Positions 51,870 to 59,778 of a DNA stretch of 64,000 bases are shown here, in pieces; the first letter of the stretch is position 1; each line of letters starts with the position of its first letter. A model generated the notes under the pieces. That model searched no databases. It was not told the origin of the DNA and saw only the letters and a program-made list of their open reading frames with translations. Source of the DNA: Mycetocola_B reblochoni (lineage in GTDB: Bacteria > Actinomycetota > Actinomycetes > Actinomycetales > Microbacteriaceae); NCBI RefSeq assembly GCF_003667525.1, contig NZ_RCUW01000002.1, positions 1-64,000 of the forward strand. The letters run 5' to 3'. The position numbers and the translations under genes are program-made.

Positions 51870-52955
51870 GTGACCGCACAGCCGCCGGCCGCCCCCGCCC
51901 GTGTCGGCGCGGAGCCGCGACGGTCGACGAGGCCGAGGCGGAGGGGCCGCGTCACCGGCGGGCGACGAGCGCTCCTCCTGGGCGGCCTGGTCGTCGGACT
52001 CGCCGCTGTGGCCGTGCTGAGCCTCGGCGTCGGCACCAGGGCCGTCTCCCCCGAGCAGCTGCTCGCCGTCCTCAGCGGCTCGCCCGTCGACGACGAGGTC
52101 AGGCACGTCGTCGTCGAGATGCGCGGCGCTCGCGCGACGCTGGCCGTCCTCGTCGGGGCGGCCCTCGGCGTCGCCGGGGCCCTCATCCAGGCGCTCACCC
52201 GCAACCCCCTCGCGGACCCGGGGATCCTCGGCGTCAACGCCGGGGCGGCCCTCGCGGTCACGATCGGCGTCGGAACGCTCGGCATCGGCGTCGGAACGGG
52301 GGCGACCGTGTGGTTCGCCTTCGCCGGGGCCGCGGCGGCCACCCTGATGGTCACCCTGCTCGGGTCGGCCGGGCGTGCGGCGGCGACGCCCCTGCGGCTC
52401 ACCCTCGTCGGCGTTGCGCTCGCCGCGGTGCTGCTCGGCATCACGACGGCGATCACCCTGCTCGACCCGGCGACGTTCGACAGCATGCGCGGCTGGCGCA
52501 GCGGCAGCGTCGCCGACCGGGGCTGGCCGGTCGTGGCCGCCATCATCCCTGCCGTCGCGGCCGGCCTGCTCGTCGCTGGCCTGGCCGCGCGGCCACTCAA
52601 CGCGCTAGCCCTGGGGGACGACGTCGCGGTGTCGCTCGGGGTCGGCGTCGTCGGAGGGCGCATCGCGGTGATCGCCGCACTCACCCTGCTCGCCGGGGCC
52701 GCGACCGCCGCGGCCGGCCCCATCGCCTTCGTCGGCCTCATGGTGCCCCACGCGGCGCGGTGGATCGTCGGCCAGGACCAGCGCTGGGTGCTGGCCTACT
52801 CGGCCGTTCTCGGTGCGGCACTCATGCTGCTGGCGGACATGCTCGGCCGGGTCGCCCTCGGCGTGCAGGAGGTCCCCGCCGGCGTGATCACCGCCGTCCT
52901 CGGCGCCCCCGTCCTCATCCTCCTCGCCCGGCGGCCGCGGATGGCCGGGCTGTGA
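51870..52955 (+). CDS. Iron-siderophore ABC transporter permease (FecCD family)
   Basis: A 361-residue polytopic protein with a basic N terminus and about nine or ten helices. FecCD motifs: LVGAALGVAGALIQALTRNPLADPGILG and, near the end, AGPIAFVGLMVPHAARW (ATPase-coupling helix). GTG 51870 has GGAGGG six bases upstream. It overlaps the second permease by four bases. No ATPase or binding-protein gene is next to them. Confidence 0.95.
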   Translation: MTAQPPAAPARVGAEPRRSTRPRRRGRVTGGRRALLLGGLVVGLAAVAVLSLGVGTRAVSPEQLLAVLSGSPVDDEVRHVVVEMRGARATLAVLVGAALGVAGALIQALTRNPLADPGILGVNAGAALAVTIGVGTLGIGVGTGATVWFAFAGAAAATLMVTLLGSAGRAAATPLRLTLVGVALAAVLLGITTAITLLDPATFDSMRGWRSGSVADRGWPVVAAIIPAVAAGLLVAGLAARPLNALALGDDVAVSLGVGVVGGRIAVIAALTLLAGAATAAAGPIAFVGLMVPHAARWIVGQDQRWVLAYSAVLGAALMLLADMLGRVALGVQEVPAGVITAVLGAPVLILLARRPRMAGL

Positions 52956-54058
52956 GCACCGCACGCCACCCGGGGGGTGTCCAGGGGCCGGGGCGGGGAG
53001 CCCGAGCCCCGGGGGGCGCGACGCTCCGTCGCCGAGGTCGCCGGACGCTGAGGTGGGCGGGCGCATCGCTCTCCGTCGACCGCAGGGCCGTCATCGTGTC
53101 CGCTCTGCTCGCCGCGGCGATCCTCGTCGTCGGCGTCCTCGCGCTCGGCCTCGGCGACATCGCGCTCGGCCCCGCCGAGGTCGCCTCGGCGCTGCTCGGC
53201 ACGGCCGATGACCGGACCACCCTCGTCGTCCTGGGCTGGCGGCTCCCCCGCATCCTGCTCGCGCTCAGCATCGGAGCGGCCCTCGCCGTCAGCGGGGCGA
53301 TCTTCCAGACCCTCACCCGCAACCCGCTCGGCTCGCCCGACGTGATCGGCTTCGCCAGCGGGTCCTACACCGGGGCGCTCGTCGCGATCATCACCGTCGG
53401 CGGCGGCTACGCCTCCGCGGCCGCGGGGAGCCTCGTCGGCGGTGTCGCGACCGCACTGGTGGTGTGGACACTCACGCTCGGCCGGGGCACGAGGGGTGTC
53501 GCGCTCATCGTCGTCGGGATCGGGGTCTCGGCGCTGCTCGGCGCGGTCAACACCTGGCTCGTCCTCACCGCCGACCTCCAGGTCGCCATGACGGCGGCCG
53601 TGTGGGGCGCGGGGTCGCTGAACGGGCTCGGGACCGAGGAGCTCACTCCCGTGGGCATCGGGGTGCTCCTGCTCCTGGCCGCGGCGACGGCGACAGCACC
53701 GAGGCTGAGGATGCTGGAACTGGGCGACGACGCGGCGCGCGCCCTCGGGGCCGCCTCGGCGCGCTACGAGTTCTGCCTGCTCCTGCTCGGGGTGGCGCTC
53801 ACCGCACTCGCGACGGCCGCGGCGGGGCCGATCGCGTTCATCGCGCTCGCCGCCCCGCAGATCGCCCGCCGCCTCACCCGGTCCGGCTCGACGGGGGTCG
53901 TGTCGTCCGCGCTGCTCGGAGCGCTCGTGCTGCTCGTCGCGGACACGGCGGCGCAGCACCTGGTCCCCGGCGTTCAGCTGCCGGTCGGGGTGGTCACCGT
54001 GGTCGTCGGCGGCTGCTACCTCATCTGGTTGCTCGTGCACGAGGCCAGACGCGGCTGA
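52952..54058 (+). CDS. Iron-siderophore ABC transporter permease (FecCD family), second subunit
   Basis: A 368-residue permease with the same signatures as the one before (ALAVSGAIFQTLTRNPLGSPDVIG and AGPIAFIALAAPQIARR), so the two form a heterodimeric channel. The GTG start overlaps the first gene (GTGA). About 35 residues before the first helix are Gly/Arg/Pro-rich. The partner ATPase and the binding protein must be encoded elsewhere. The 76 bases after the stop hold only a weak 7-bp hairpin (54088-54104). Confidence 0.95.
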   Translation: MSTARHPGGVQGPGRGARAPGGATLRRRGRRTLRWAGASLSVDRRAVIVSALLAAAILVVGVLALGLGDIALGPAEVASALLGTADDRTTLVVLGWRLPRILLALSIGAALAVSGAIFQTLTRNPLGSPDVIGFASGSYTGALVAIITVGGGYASAAAGSLVGGVATALVVWTLTLGRGTRGVALIVVGIGVSALLGAVNTWLVLTADLQVAMTAAVWGAGSLNGLGTEELTPVGIGVLLLLAAATATAPRLRMLELGDDAARALGAASARYEFCLLLLGVALTALATAAAGPIAFIALAAPQIARRLTRSGSTGVVSSALLGALVLLVADTAAQHLVPGVQLPVGVVTVVVGGCYLIWLLVHEARRG

Positions 54059-54134
54059 GGGTGCGACGGCGCCTCCGCTCGCGTGAGCCGGTGCGGTGCA
54101 CCGGATCGCCGCGCCCCGCGGAGCCGCCGAGGGC

Positions 54135-54980
54135 CTAGACCGGCGCGGTGACGAAGTCGATGAGCTGCTCGACGCGGCCGAGCAGCTCCGGCTCGAGGTC
54201 GAGGTAGTTCCGCACCCGCCCGAGGATCGCCTGCCACGCCCTGGCGGTGTCCGCCTGCGTCCCGGTCGGCAGCCCGAGGTGCGTCATGATGCCGGTCTTC
54301 CAGTCGGTGCCGCGCGGGATCGTCGGCCAGGCCCGCATGCCGAGGCGCTCGGGCTTGACCGCCTGCCAGACGTCGACGTACGGGTGCCCGACGATGAGCA
54401 CGTGCTCGCCGCCGCGGCCACGCATCGTCTCCTCGGCGATGCGGCTCTCCTTCGAGCCAGGAACCAGGTGGTCGACGAGCACCCCGATGCGGCGGCCGGG
54501 CTCCGGCCCCCACTCGCGGATGATGGCCGGCAGGTCGTCGATGCCGCCGAGGTACTCCACGACCACGCCCTCGGCGCGCAGGTCGTCCCCCCAGACCTTC
54601 TCGACCAGCTCGGCGTCATGGCGACCCTCGACGAAGATGCGGCTGCCGCGCGCAACACGCGCCCGCGACTCGGGAGCCCGCACGGAGCCGGAGGCGGTCC
54701 GCGCCGGCACGGAAGGACGTGAGGGGCCGGGGGCGGTGAGGACCGCCTTCCTGCCCTCGTACAGGTAGCCACCGCCCAGGGGGAACACCCGCGTCGCCCC
54801 GCGCCGGTCCTCGAGCTGGACGTTGCCCGCCTCCACCCTGATCACCGCGCCGCACCAGCCGTCGTCGCTGCGCTCGATCACGAGGCCGGGTTCGGCGGGG
54901 ACCGTGATGGGCGCCACGACGCCGCGGTCGCGCCAGCCGGGCGCGAGGACATCGCCGGAGTATCGATTGTCGTCGTGCAC
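54135..54980 (-). CDS. DUF3097 family protein
   Basis: A 281-residue actinobacterial protein of unknown role. The N-terminal third looks like a small beta domain (GLVIERSDDGWCGAVIRVEAG). The C-terminal two thirds hold RIFVEGRHDAELVEKVWGDD and IGVLVDHLVPGSKE, similar in pattern to a TOPRIM fold with its acidic residues, which suggests nucleic-acid work. GTG 54980 follows TACCGT by six bases: leaderless. It is convergent with the permease genes. Confidence 0.88.
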   Translation of the reverse strand: MHDDNRYSGDVLAPGWRDRGVVAPITVPAEPGLVIERSDDGWCGAVIRVEAGNVQLEDRRGATRVFPLGGGYLYEGRKAVLTAPGPSRPSVPARTASGSVRAPESRARVARGSRIFVEGRHDAELVEKVWGDDLRAEGVVVEYLGGIDDLPAIIREWGPEPGRRIGVLVDHLVPGSKESRIAEETMRGRGGEHVLIVGHPYVDVWQAVKPERLGMRAWPTIPRGTDWKTGIMTHLGLPTGTQADTARAWQAILGRVRNYLDLEPELLGRVEQLIDFVTAPV

Positions 54981-54992
54981 CAGACCACGGTA
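54981..54992 (-). promoter_or_regulatory. Leaderless promoter of the DUF3097 gene (-10 TACCGT)
   Basis: TACCGT (54987-54992, minus strand), six bases, then GTG. Confidence 0.6.
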
Positions 54993-55097
54993 CCCAGCCG
55001 GACCGCCGCGGCGGCGAGCCACGCGGGTCCGCACGGGCGGGCCCACCGCCGAAGGGCCGAAGACCCGTCCATCCGCGGGCACGGACGACCGGCGCAG

Positions 55098-55418
55098 TCA
55101 GCTGCCGAGCGATCGCAGCCGCCGCCCGTGCCACACGGCGGCGTCGCGCTGGGGATCCGACCAGAGCCGCAGCACGCGGAGCACGACGAGCAGGTGATCG
55201 CCGACCGGGTGTACGTCCACGCCGATCGCTCCCACAGCCGCGAGACGCGGCCAGGTGCGCGAGTCGGCCTGGATGGACGCCGACACCATCGGCGGGTCGT
55301 GCGAGACGCCGACGGCGAGCGAGGACGTCACCATCACCTCCGGGCACTCCGGGCCGCCCACTGCTGCATCCCACCGACCGTTGGTCCGGCAGCGTGTCGA
55401 GCGCATCTCCGCGGCCAA
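55098..55418 (-). pseudogene. Flavin-reductase-like fragment (decayed)
   Basis: The frame from about 55340 to 55098 reads EVMVTSSLAVGVSHDPPMVS, then DSRTWPRL and GDHLLVVLRVLRLWSDPQ ending WHGRRLRSLGS. This matches the start and the end of the flavin-reductase-like (FMN-binding split barrel) domain, but the middle 40-50 residues between them are missing and the N terminus is not in frame. I take it as a remnant with an internal deletion. A short functional protein cannot be ruled out. Confidence 0.5.
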
Positions 55419-55503
55419 CGGCCTCCAGCAGCGCGATCATCCCGGCCCCGCCGTACGGCTCGACGACGTCACCCGGCTGGGCGATGCGCTCGCGCCGCCG
55501 CCG

Positions 55504-56256
55504 CTAGGCGACGCGGACGACGTCGGGCGCGACGAGCTGCGCCTGCAGCCCGAGCAGGAGGGCGTCGAAGTGCTCGGCGTTCGCCCTGGGCGCCTCCGGG
55601 TGCCACTGGACGCCGGTGATCGGCAGCTCACGGTGGGCGACCGCCTCGATGACGCCGTCCGGCGCCCACGCGATCGCGCCGAGACCCAGCCCGAGGCGCT
55701 CCACGGCCTGGTGGTGGGCGCTCTCGACAGTGATCCTGTCCCCCAGCCCGGCGAGGTAGCCCGGTTCCGCGGCGATGTCGACCGCGTGCGGGTTGAGCAC
55801 CCGCTGGATGGGGACGTCCTCGTTGCGGTGCTCGTGCTGCTCGCCGAGGTCGGTGATGAGCGTCCCGCCGAAGGCGACGTTGATCAGCTGGTGGCCGCGG
55901 CAGATCCCCAGCAGCGGGGTCCTCGTCTGCGCCGCCCTCCGGATCACGGCCAGCTGCGCCTCGTCGGCGAGCGGCCGGTGGATCCCCTCGTTGGGGTAGC
56001 CGCGGCGGACGCCGTAGTGCTCGGGGGCGATGTCCTCCCCGCCCATGATGAGGACGCCGTCGGCACCGCCGACCGCGTCGAGCAGGGCGGCCGGTCCGAT
56101 GTCGGCGGGGGTGCGCACCACGTCCCAGCCAGTGCCGATGGCGCGGTCGACGGCGTTCTGCACGAGGGCGGCGGAGAAGTCCTGGTAGTCGGGCGCCTCG
56201 GGGCGCATGCGGGTGACCTCGATCACGGCGAGCGTTGAACGACGCGACGATGCCAT
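55504..56256 (-). CDS. Class I glutamine amidotransferase-like hydrolase (gamma-glutamyl-GABA hydrolase type)
   Basis: A 250-residue peptidase C26 family protein. The catalytic Cys is in LLGICRGHQLIN near residue 118, and the His and Glu in ITGVQWHPEAP. Members of this PuuD-like group hydrolyse gamma-glutamyl bonds, such as gamma-glutamyl-4-aminobutyrate in putrescine breakdown. ATG 56256 has GGAGG six bases upstream. It is divergent from the arginase-like gene. Confidence 0.92.
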   Translation of the reverse strand: MASSRRSTLAVIEVTRMRPEAPDYQDFSAALVQNAVDRAIGTGWDVVRTPADIGPAALLDAVGGADGVLIMGGEDIAPEHYGVRRGYPNEGIHRPLADEAQLAVIRRAAQTRTPLLGICRGHQLINVAFGGTLITDLGEQHEHRNEDVPIQRVLNPHAVDIAAEPGYLAGLGDRITVESAHHQAVERLGLGLGAIAWAPDGVIEAVAHRELPITGVQWHPEAPRANAEHFDALLLGLQAQLVAPDVVRVA

Positions 56257-56292
56257 GGCCACCTCCCAGGTCGAGTGCATCAGGATCACACC

Positions 56293-56363
56293 ATTCTAGG
56301 CGCCGGCACGCGCCCAAACCCAGTGCGCCGCCGTCACACGCCGTCACACCGCGACCGTAGAAT
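56293..56363. promoter_or_regulatory. Divergent promoters of the amidotransferase and arginase-like genes
   Basis: Two TAGAAT boxes face away from each other: 56293-56298 on the minus strand toward the amidotransferase and 56358-56363 on the plus strand toward the arginase-like gene. Between them CGCCGTCACAC occurs in two overlapping steps. Shared control of the two genes is possible. Confidence 0.5.
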
Positions 56364-56409
56364 CGTCCCGGGGGCGCCCCGGTCCCCCGACGCGACACGA
56401 GGTGATCGA

Positions 56410-57231
56410 ATGGCCCGTTTCCTTCTCGTCCCGCTCTGGCAGGGTTCCTCCTCCGCCCGCGGGCTCCGGCTGCAGGCCGGTGCCGAGGCGATCGGGAGCG
56501 ACCTGCCGCCCCGGAGCACGAGCGGCGTCGATGTCCCGCCCGGCGCGGGCAGCGACCTCGGCACGGGGCTCGCCCGCGCATCGACGATCCTCGCCGTCCG
56601 CGACAGCGTGCGGATCGCACTGACCTCGACGACCGAACCGGTCCTCACCGTCGGCGGCGGCCGCTCCGCCGCGCTCGGCGGGATCGACCGCGTGCTCGCC
56701 CAGCGGGGGACGCCGCTCGTCGTGGTCATCGCCGCCGACCCCGGCTCCGCCGCCGTGCCGGTCACCGCTGAGGACGGCTCCGTGTCGGCGGACGAGGCCT
56801 TCCTCTCCCTGCTCGGCGAGGCGCTTCCCCCCGCGCTGACGCCCGCGCACCCGCTGGCCCCCGAGCGCATCGTCGTCGTCGACGCCAGGGGCGACGAGCA
56901 GGCCCAGGGCAGCCGGGCCGCCGGCGTCCCTCTGGCCGATGCGTCCTCCGTCGTGGAGCGTCGCGCGGCCGAGCTGGGAGCGGACGGCTGCTACATCGCC
57001 GTCGACCTGCCCGTCCTGGACCCGGAGGACTTCACCGGCGGCGAGCTGGTCCCCTTCGGCCCGAGCACGGCGCAGCTGACGGACGCCGTCGACCGGATCG
57101 CCGCGATCCTGCCCGTCCGCGGCGCCTCCCTCACGGGCTTCGCCCCGGCAGGCCCCGCGGACGTGACCGAGTCGATGTCGACCGTCCTCCGGGTCGTCGG
57201 CTCGCTCACGAGGGCACTGGACCGATCGTGA
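56410..57231 (+). CDS. Arginase/ureohydrolase-fold protein without metal ligands (probable pseudoenzyme)
   Basis: A 273-residue protein that follows the arginase family from end to end (start RFLLVPLWQGSSSARGLRL, end GASLTGFAPAGPAD). The three manganese motifs are all altered: the GGD(H/C) motif reads VGGGRSAAL (81-89), the DAHxD motif reads IAADPGS (107-113), and the DxDxxD motif reads VDLPVLDP (198-205), keeping only the outer two acids. A normal dinuclear centre therefore cannot form. It may bind a ligand or a partner instead of hydrolysing a guanidine. ATG 56410 has GAGGTGAT upstream. It overlaps the HExxH gene by four bases. Confidence 0.85.
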   Translation: MARFLLVPLWQGSSSARGLRLQAGAEAIGSDLPPRSTSGVDVPPGAGSDLGTGLARASTILAVRDSVRIALTSTTEPVLTVGGGRSAALGGIDRVLAQRGTPLVVVIAADPGSAAVPVTAEDGSVSADEAFLSLLGEALPPALTPAHPLAPERIVVVDARGDEQAQGSRAAGVPLADASSVVERRAAELGADGCYIAVDLPVLDPEDFTGGELVPFGPSTAQLTDAVDRIAAILPVRGASLTGFAPAGPADVTESMSTVLRVVGSLTRALDRS

Positions 57232-57656
57232 GGCGCCTGCTGTTCGACTCACCGGTGAGCCTCGCCGGGTACGCCATCGCCACCGCGATCGGGGCGGCCT
57301 GGGGGACGCTGTGGAGCACGGGCCGGATCGTCAGGCGCGACGGCCTGATCGTGTTCACCGGCCTGCCGCGCTGGGCGTACCGACGCGGCGGGATCTGCGT
57401 CGGCGCCTGCTACCTGACCGGAGGCACCGTGTCGCCCGCGGTGCTCAGGCACGAAGCCGTGCACAAGGCGCAGTGGCGCCGCTACGGCCTGGCCTTCCCC
57501 CTCCTCAACCTGCTGGCGGGAGCGGAGCCGACGACAAACCGCTTCGAGATCGAGGCGGGCCTGACCGACGGAGGCTACCTGCGACGCAGGCCGAAGTCCG
57601 CCGGGGCGTCGACGAGGTCGGCGTCCACGCCCGACTCCTCGACGAGCACCTCGTAG
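57228..57656 (+). CDS. Small HExxH-motif membrane-anchored protein
   Basis: A 142-residue protein with an N-terminal membrane helix (about residues 9-31) and a zinc-protease-like motif RHEAVHKAQWRRYG (H75, E76, H79) followed by NRFEIEAGL, whose Glu residues stand where gluzincins have the third ligand. Small proteins of this type are conserved in the family and have been given doubtful names such as Fe-S oxidoreductase; no Fe-S motif is seen. GTG start in a four-base overlap with the arginase-like gene. The last 27 residues (Ser/Thr-rich) lie antisense to the SIP gene and are likely not native. Confidence 0.75.
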   Translation: MRRLLFDSPVSLAGYAIATAIGAAWGTLWSTGRIVRRDGLIVFTGLPRWAYRRGGICVGACYLTGGTVSPAVLRHEAVHKAQWRRYGLAFPLLNLLAGAEPTTNRFEIEAGLTDGGYLRRRPKSAGASTRSASTPDSSTSTS

Positions 57657-58081
57657 GCCGAGGACACCAGGCGGTAGTCGCCGCCGAGCCACGCCGAGCT
57701 GAGCCTGACCCCCGCCGCATCGGCGTCGGCATCGGCGTCGGGGAACATCTCTGAGCACCACGCGGCGACGGCGCGGGAGGCCGCCTGCCCGCGCGAGCAG
57801 GCCAGCCCCGTGCCCGCCTCGCCGCTGCGCTGCGACCGGACCAGCCAGGTCACCGACATCCGGCTCGGCGCGTCGAGACGGGACACCTGGTCGCCGTCGC
57901 CGACCTCGACGAAGATGCGTCCGGAGGCGCACAGCGGGAGGGTCGCGATCATGGCCTCGAGCGAGGCGATCGCGGTCTCGTCCGCCACGAGCAGGTACTG
58001 CGGGTGCCGGGCGAACGACCCCACCCCGGACCCGGCGGGACGCGGGGCCCTCGGGGAGCGGGAGAGGGGTCGAGTGGTCAT
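57575..58081 (-). CDS. Siderophore-interacting protein (SIP) domain protein, FAD-domain-less
   Basis: A 168-residue protein that matches the C-terminal NAD(P)H-binding half of siderophore-interacting ferric reductases (YLLVADETAIASLEAMI, FVEVGDGDQ, VTWLVRS, AAWCSEMFPDADADAD). The N-terminal FAD domain is absent. Such stand-alone domains are found in related genera. It has a DtxR-like box in its promoter and lies near the FecCD permeases, so a role in iron release from siderophores, perhaps with a separate flavin protein, is inferred. Confidence 0.85.
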   Translation of the reverse strand: MTTRPLSRSPRAPRPAGSGVGSFARHPQYLLVADETAIASLEAMIATLPLCASGRIFVEVGDGDQVSRLDAPSRMSVTWLVRSQRSGEAGTGLACSRGQAASRAVAAWCSEMFPDADADADAAGVRLSSAWLGGDYRLVSSAYEVLVEESGVDADLVDAPADFGLRRR

Positions 58082-58093
58082 GTCCAGATAAGT

Positions 58094-58107
58094 ATAGGCA
58101 CGCCTAA
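58094..58107 (-). promoter_or_regulatory. DtxR/IdeR-like iron box of the SIP gene
   Basis: The palindrome TAGGC-AC-GCCTA at 58095-58106, extended to TTAGGC...GCCTAT on the minus strand, matches the outer halves of the DtxR/IdeR operator. It overlaps a -10 TATACT that ends nine bases before the SIP start codon. Iron-dependent repression is likely. Confidence 0.7.
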
Positions 58108-58266
58108 GCTGACGCCACCAGGGTCAGCGGCGGATCCGACGCGAGCGGGCCGGGACCGTTCCCCGACCGCCCACGCGATGCCATCGTTACCCACCGGCGG
58201 CGACGGCCGCGGTAGCCTGCACTGTAGCTCTCCACACGAGCTCCCCCTCACACGCGAAGGATTCCA

Positions 58267-59778
58267 GTGACCACCACTCGCCTCCGTGCGGGCCTGCTGT
58301 CGGCCGCGCTCTGCCTCACCCTGGCCGCGACGGGCTGCACCCCGACCGCCGGGCCCGACGGCACCGCCACCACCGCGGCGACACCCGCCGAGCTCACCGT
58401 CGGCCTCGTCCTGGAGCCGACCGACCTCGACATCAGGCACACCAGCGGGGTGGCCCTCGAGCAGGTCCTCATCGGCAACGTCTACGAGGGGCTGGTCGCG
58501 CTCGACGGCGACGGCGGCATCCGCCCGGAGCTGGCCAGCGACTACACCGTCAGCGAGGACGGGCTGCACTACGACTTCACCCTCAACGAGGGCATCACCT
58601 TCCACGACGGACGGCCCGTCGGCGCGGCGGAGGTCGTCGCCTCGCTCACCGCCGTCCTCGACGACGACAGCGCCGTCGGACACGACGCGCTGAGCTCCGT
58701 CTCCCGCGTGGAGGAGGGCGACGACGGGACCGTCAGGATCACGCTGAGCGAGCCGGACTCCCAGCTGCTGTGGTCCCTCGCCGGCCGGCCGGGCCTGGTC
58801 ATCCCCGTGAGCGACACCGTCGACCTGTCCGACACCGCGATCGGCACGGGACCGTTCACCCTCGCCGACTGGCGCCAGGGCGACAGCATCACGCTGGACG
58901 CCTACGAGGGCTACTGGGGCACGCCCCCTGGGCTCGACGGGGTGACGTTCCAGTACATCACCGACCCCTCGGCCGCGGTCAACGCCGTCCTCGCCGGCGA
59001 GGTCGACGTGCAGACGAACGTCGACCCGACGCTCGCCGTGCAACTCGAGGACGTCGACGGCGTCCAGCTGGTCGAGGGACGAACGACCGATGTCTACACG
59101 CTCGCGTTCAACAACGCGATCGAGCCGTTCACCGACGTGCGTGTCCGCCAGGCGCTCCGGCAGGCCATCGACCACGACGCCCTCATCGCCGCGGTCGGAG
59201 GGGCTGGGGTACGCATCGGCGGCCCGATCCCCGAGCTCGACCCCGGCTACGAAGACCTCACCGACGTCGTCGAGTACGACCCGGAGGCGGCCAGGCAGCT
59301 GCTCGCCGAGGCGGGGCAGGACGACCTCACCCTGCGCCTGACCATCCCCAACCACTACCCCGAGGCGATCGGCACGGTCCTGCGCTCGCAGTTCGCCGAG
59401 GTCGGCGTCACGCTCGAGGTCACCAGCGTCGAGTTCCCGCTCTGGCTCAACGACGTGTACACCAACCACGACTACGAGCTGAGCATGGTCGACCATGCGG
59501 AGGCCCGCGACTTCGGCAACTGGGCGAACCCCGACTACTACTTCGGCTACGACAACCCCGAGGTCATCGAGCTGTACCGCTCTGCGCTGACGGCGACGAG
59601 CGATGACGAGGCGGCCGACGCCCTCGCCCGTGCCGCCCGGCTGGTGTCGGAGGACCACGCCGGGGACTGGCTGTACACGGCGACCGCGATCACCGCGGTC
59701 TCCGCGGGCGTCACCGGCTTCCCGACCGACTCCACGACGGCACGCCTCGACCTGTCCGACGTGACGCTGGAGCGATGA
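58267..59778 (+). CDS. ABC transporter substrate-binding lipoprotein (peptide/nickel family)
   Basis: A 503-residue family 5 solute-binding protein. The signal peptide ends in lipobox AATGC (Cys24). The core has GNVYEGLVALDGDGGIRPEL and DGLHYDFTLNEGITFHDG typical of the family, and FTDVRVRQALRQAIDHDAL. GTG 58267 has AAGGA six bases upstream. First of five genes; the length and order match NikABCDE-type systems. The ligand (peptide, nickel or metal chelate) cannot be read from the sequence. Confidence 0.93.
   Translation: MTTTRLRAGLLSAALCLTLAATGCTPTAGPDGTATTAATPAELTVGLVLEPTDLDIRHTSGVALEQVLIGNVYEGLVALDGDGGIRPELASDYTVSEDGLHYDFTLNEGITFHDGRPVGAAEVVASLTAVLDDDSAVGHDALSSVSRVEEGDDGTVRITLSEPDSQLLWSLAGRPGLVIPVSDTVDLSDTAIGTGPFTLADWRQGDSITLDAYEGYWGTPPGLDGVTFQYITDPSAAVNAVLAGEVDVQTNVDPTLAVQLEDVDGVQLVEGRTTDVYTLAFNNAIEPFTDVRVRQALRQAIDHDALIAAVGGAGVRIGGPIPELDPGYEDLTDVVEYDPEAARQLLAEAGQDDLTLRLTIPNHYPEAIGTVLRSQFAEVGVTLEVTSVEFPLWLNDVYTNHDYELSMVDHAEARDFGNWANPDYYFGYDNPEVIELYRSALTATSDDEAADALARAARLVSEDHAGDWLYTATAITAVSAGVTGFPTDSTTARLDLSDVTLER

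Noticed and set aside
52796..54040. Minus-strand frame of 414 codons, Asp/Glu/His/Arg-rich
   Set aside because: Antisense of the two FecCD permease genes.
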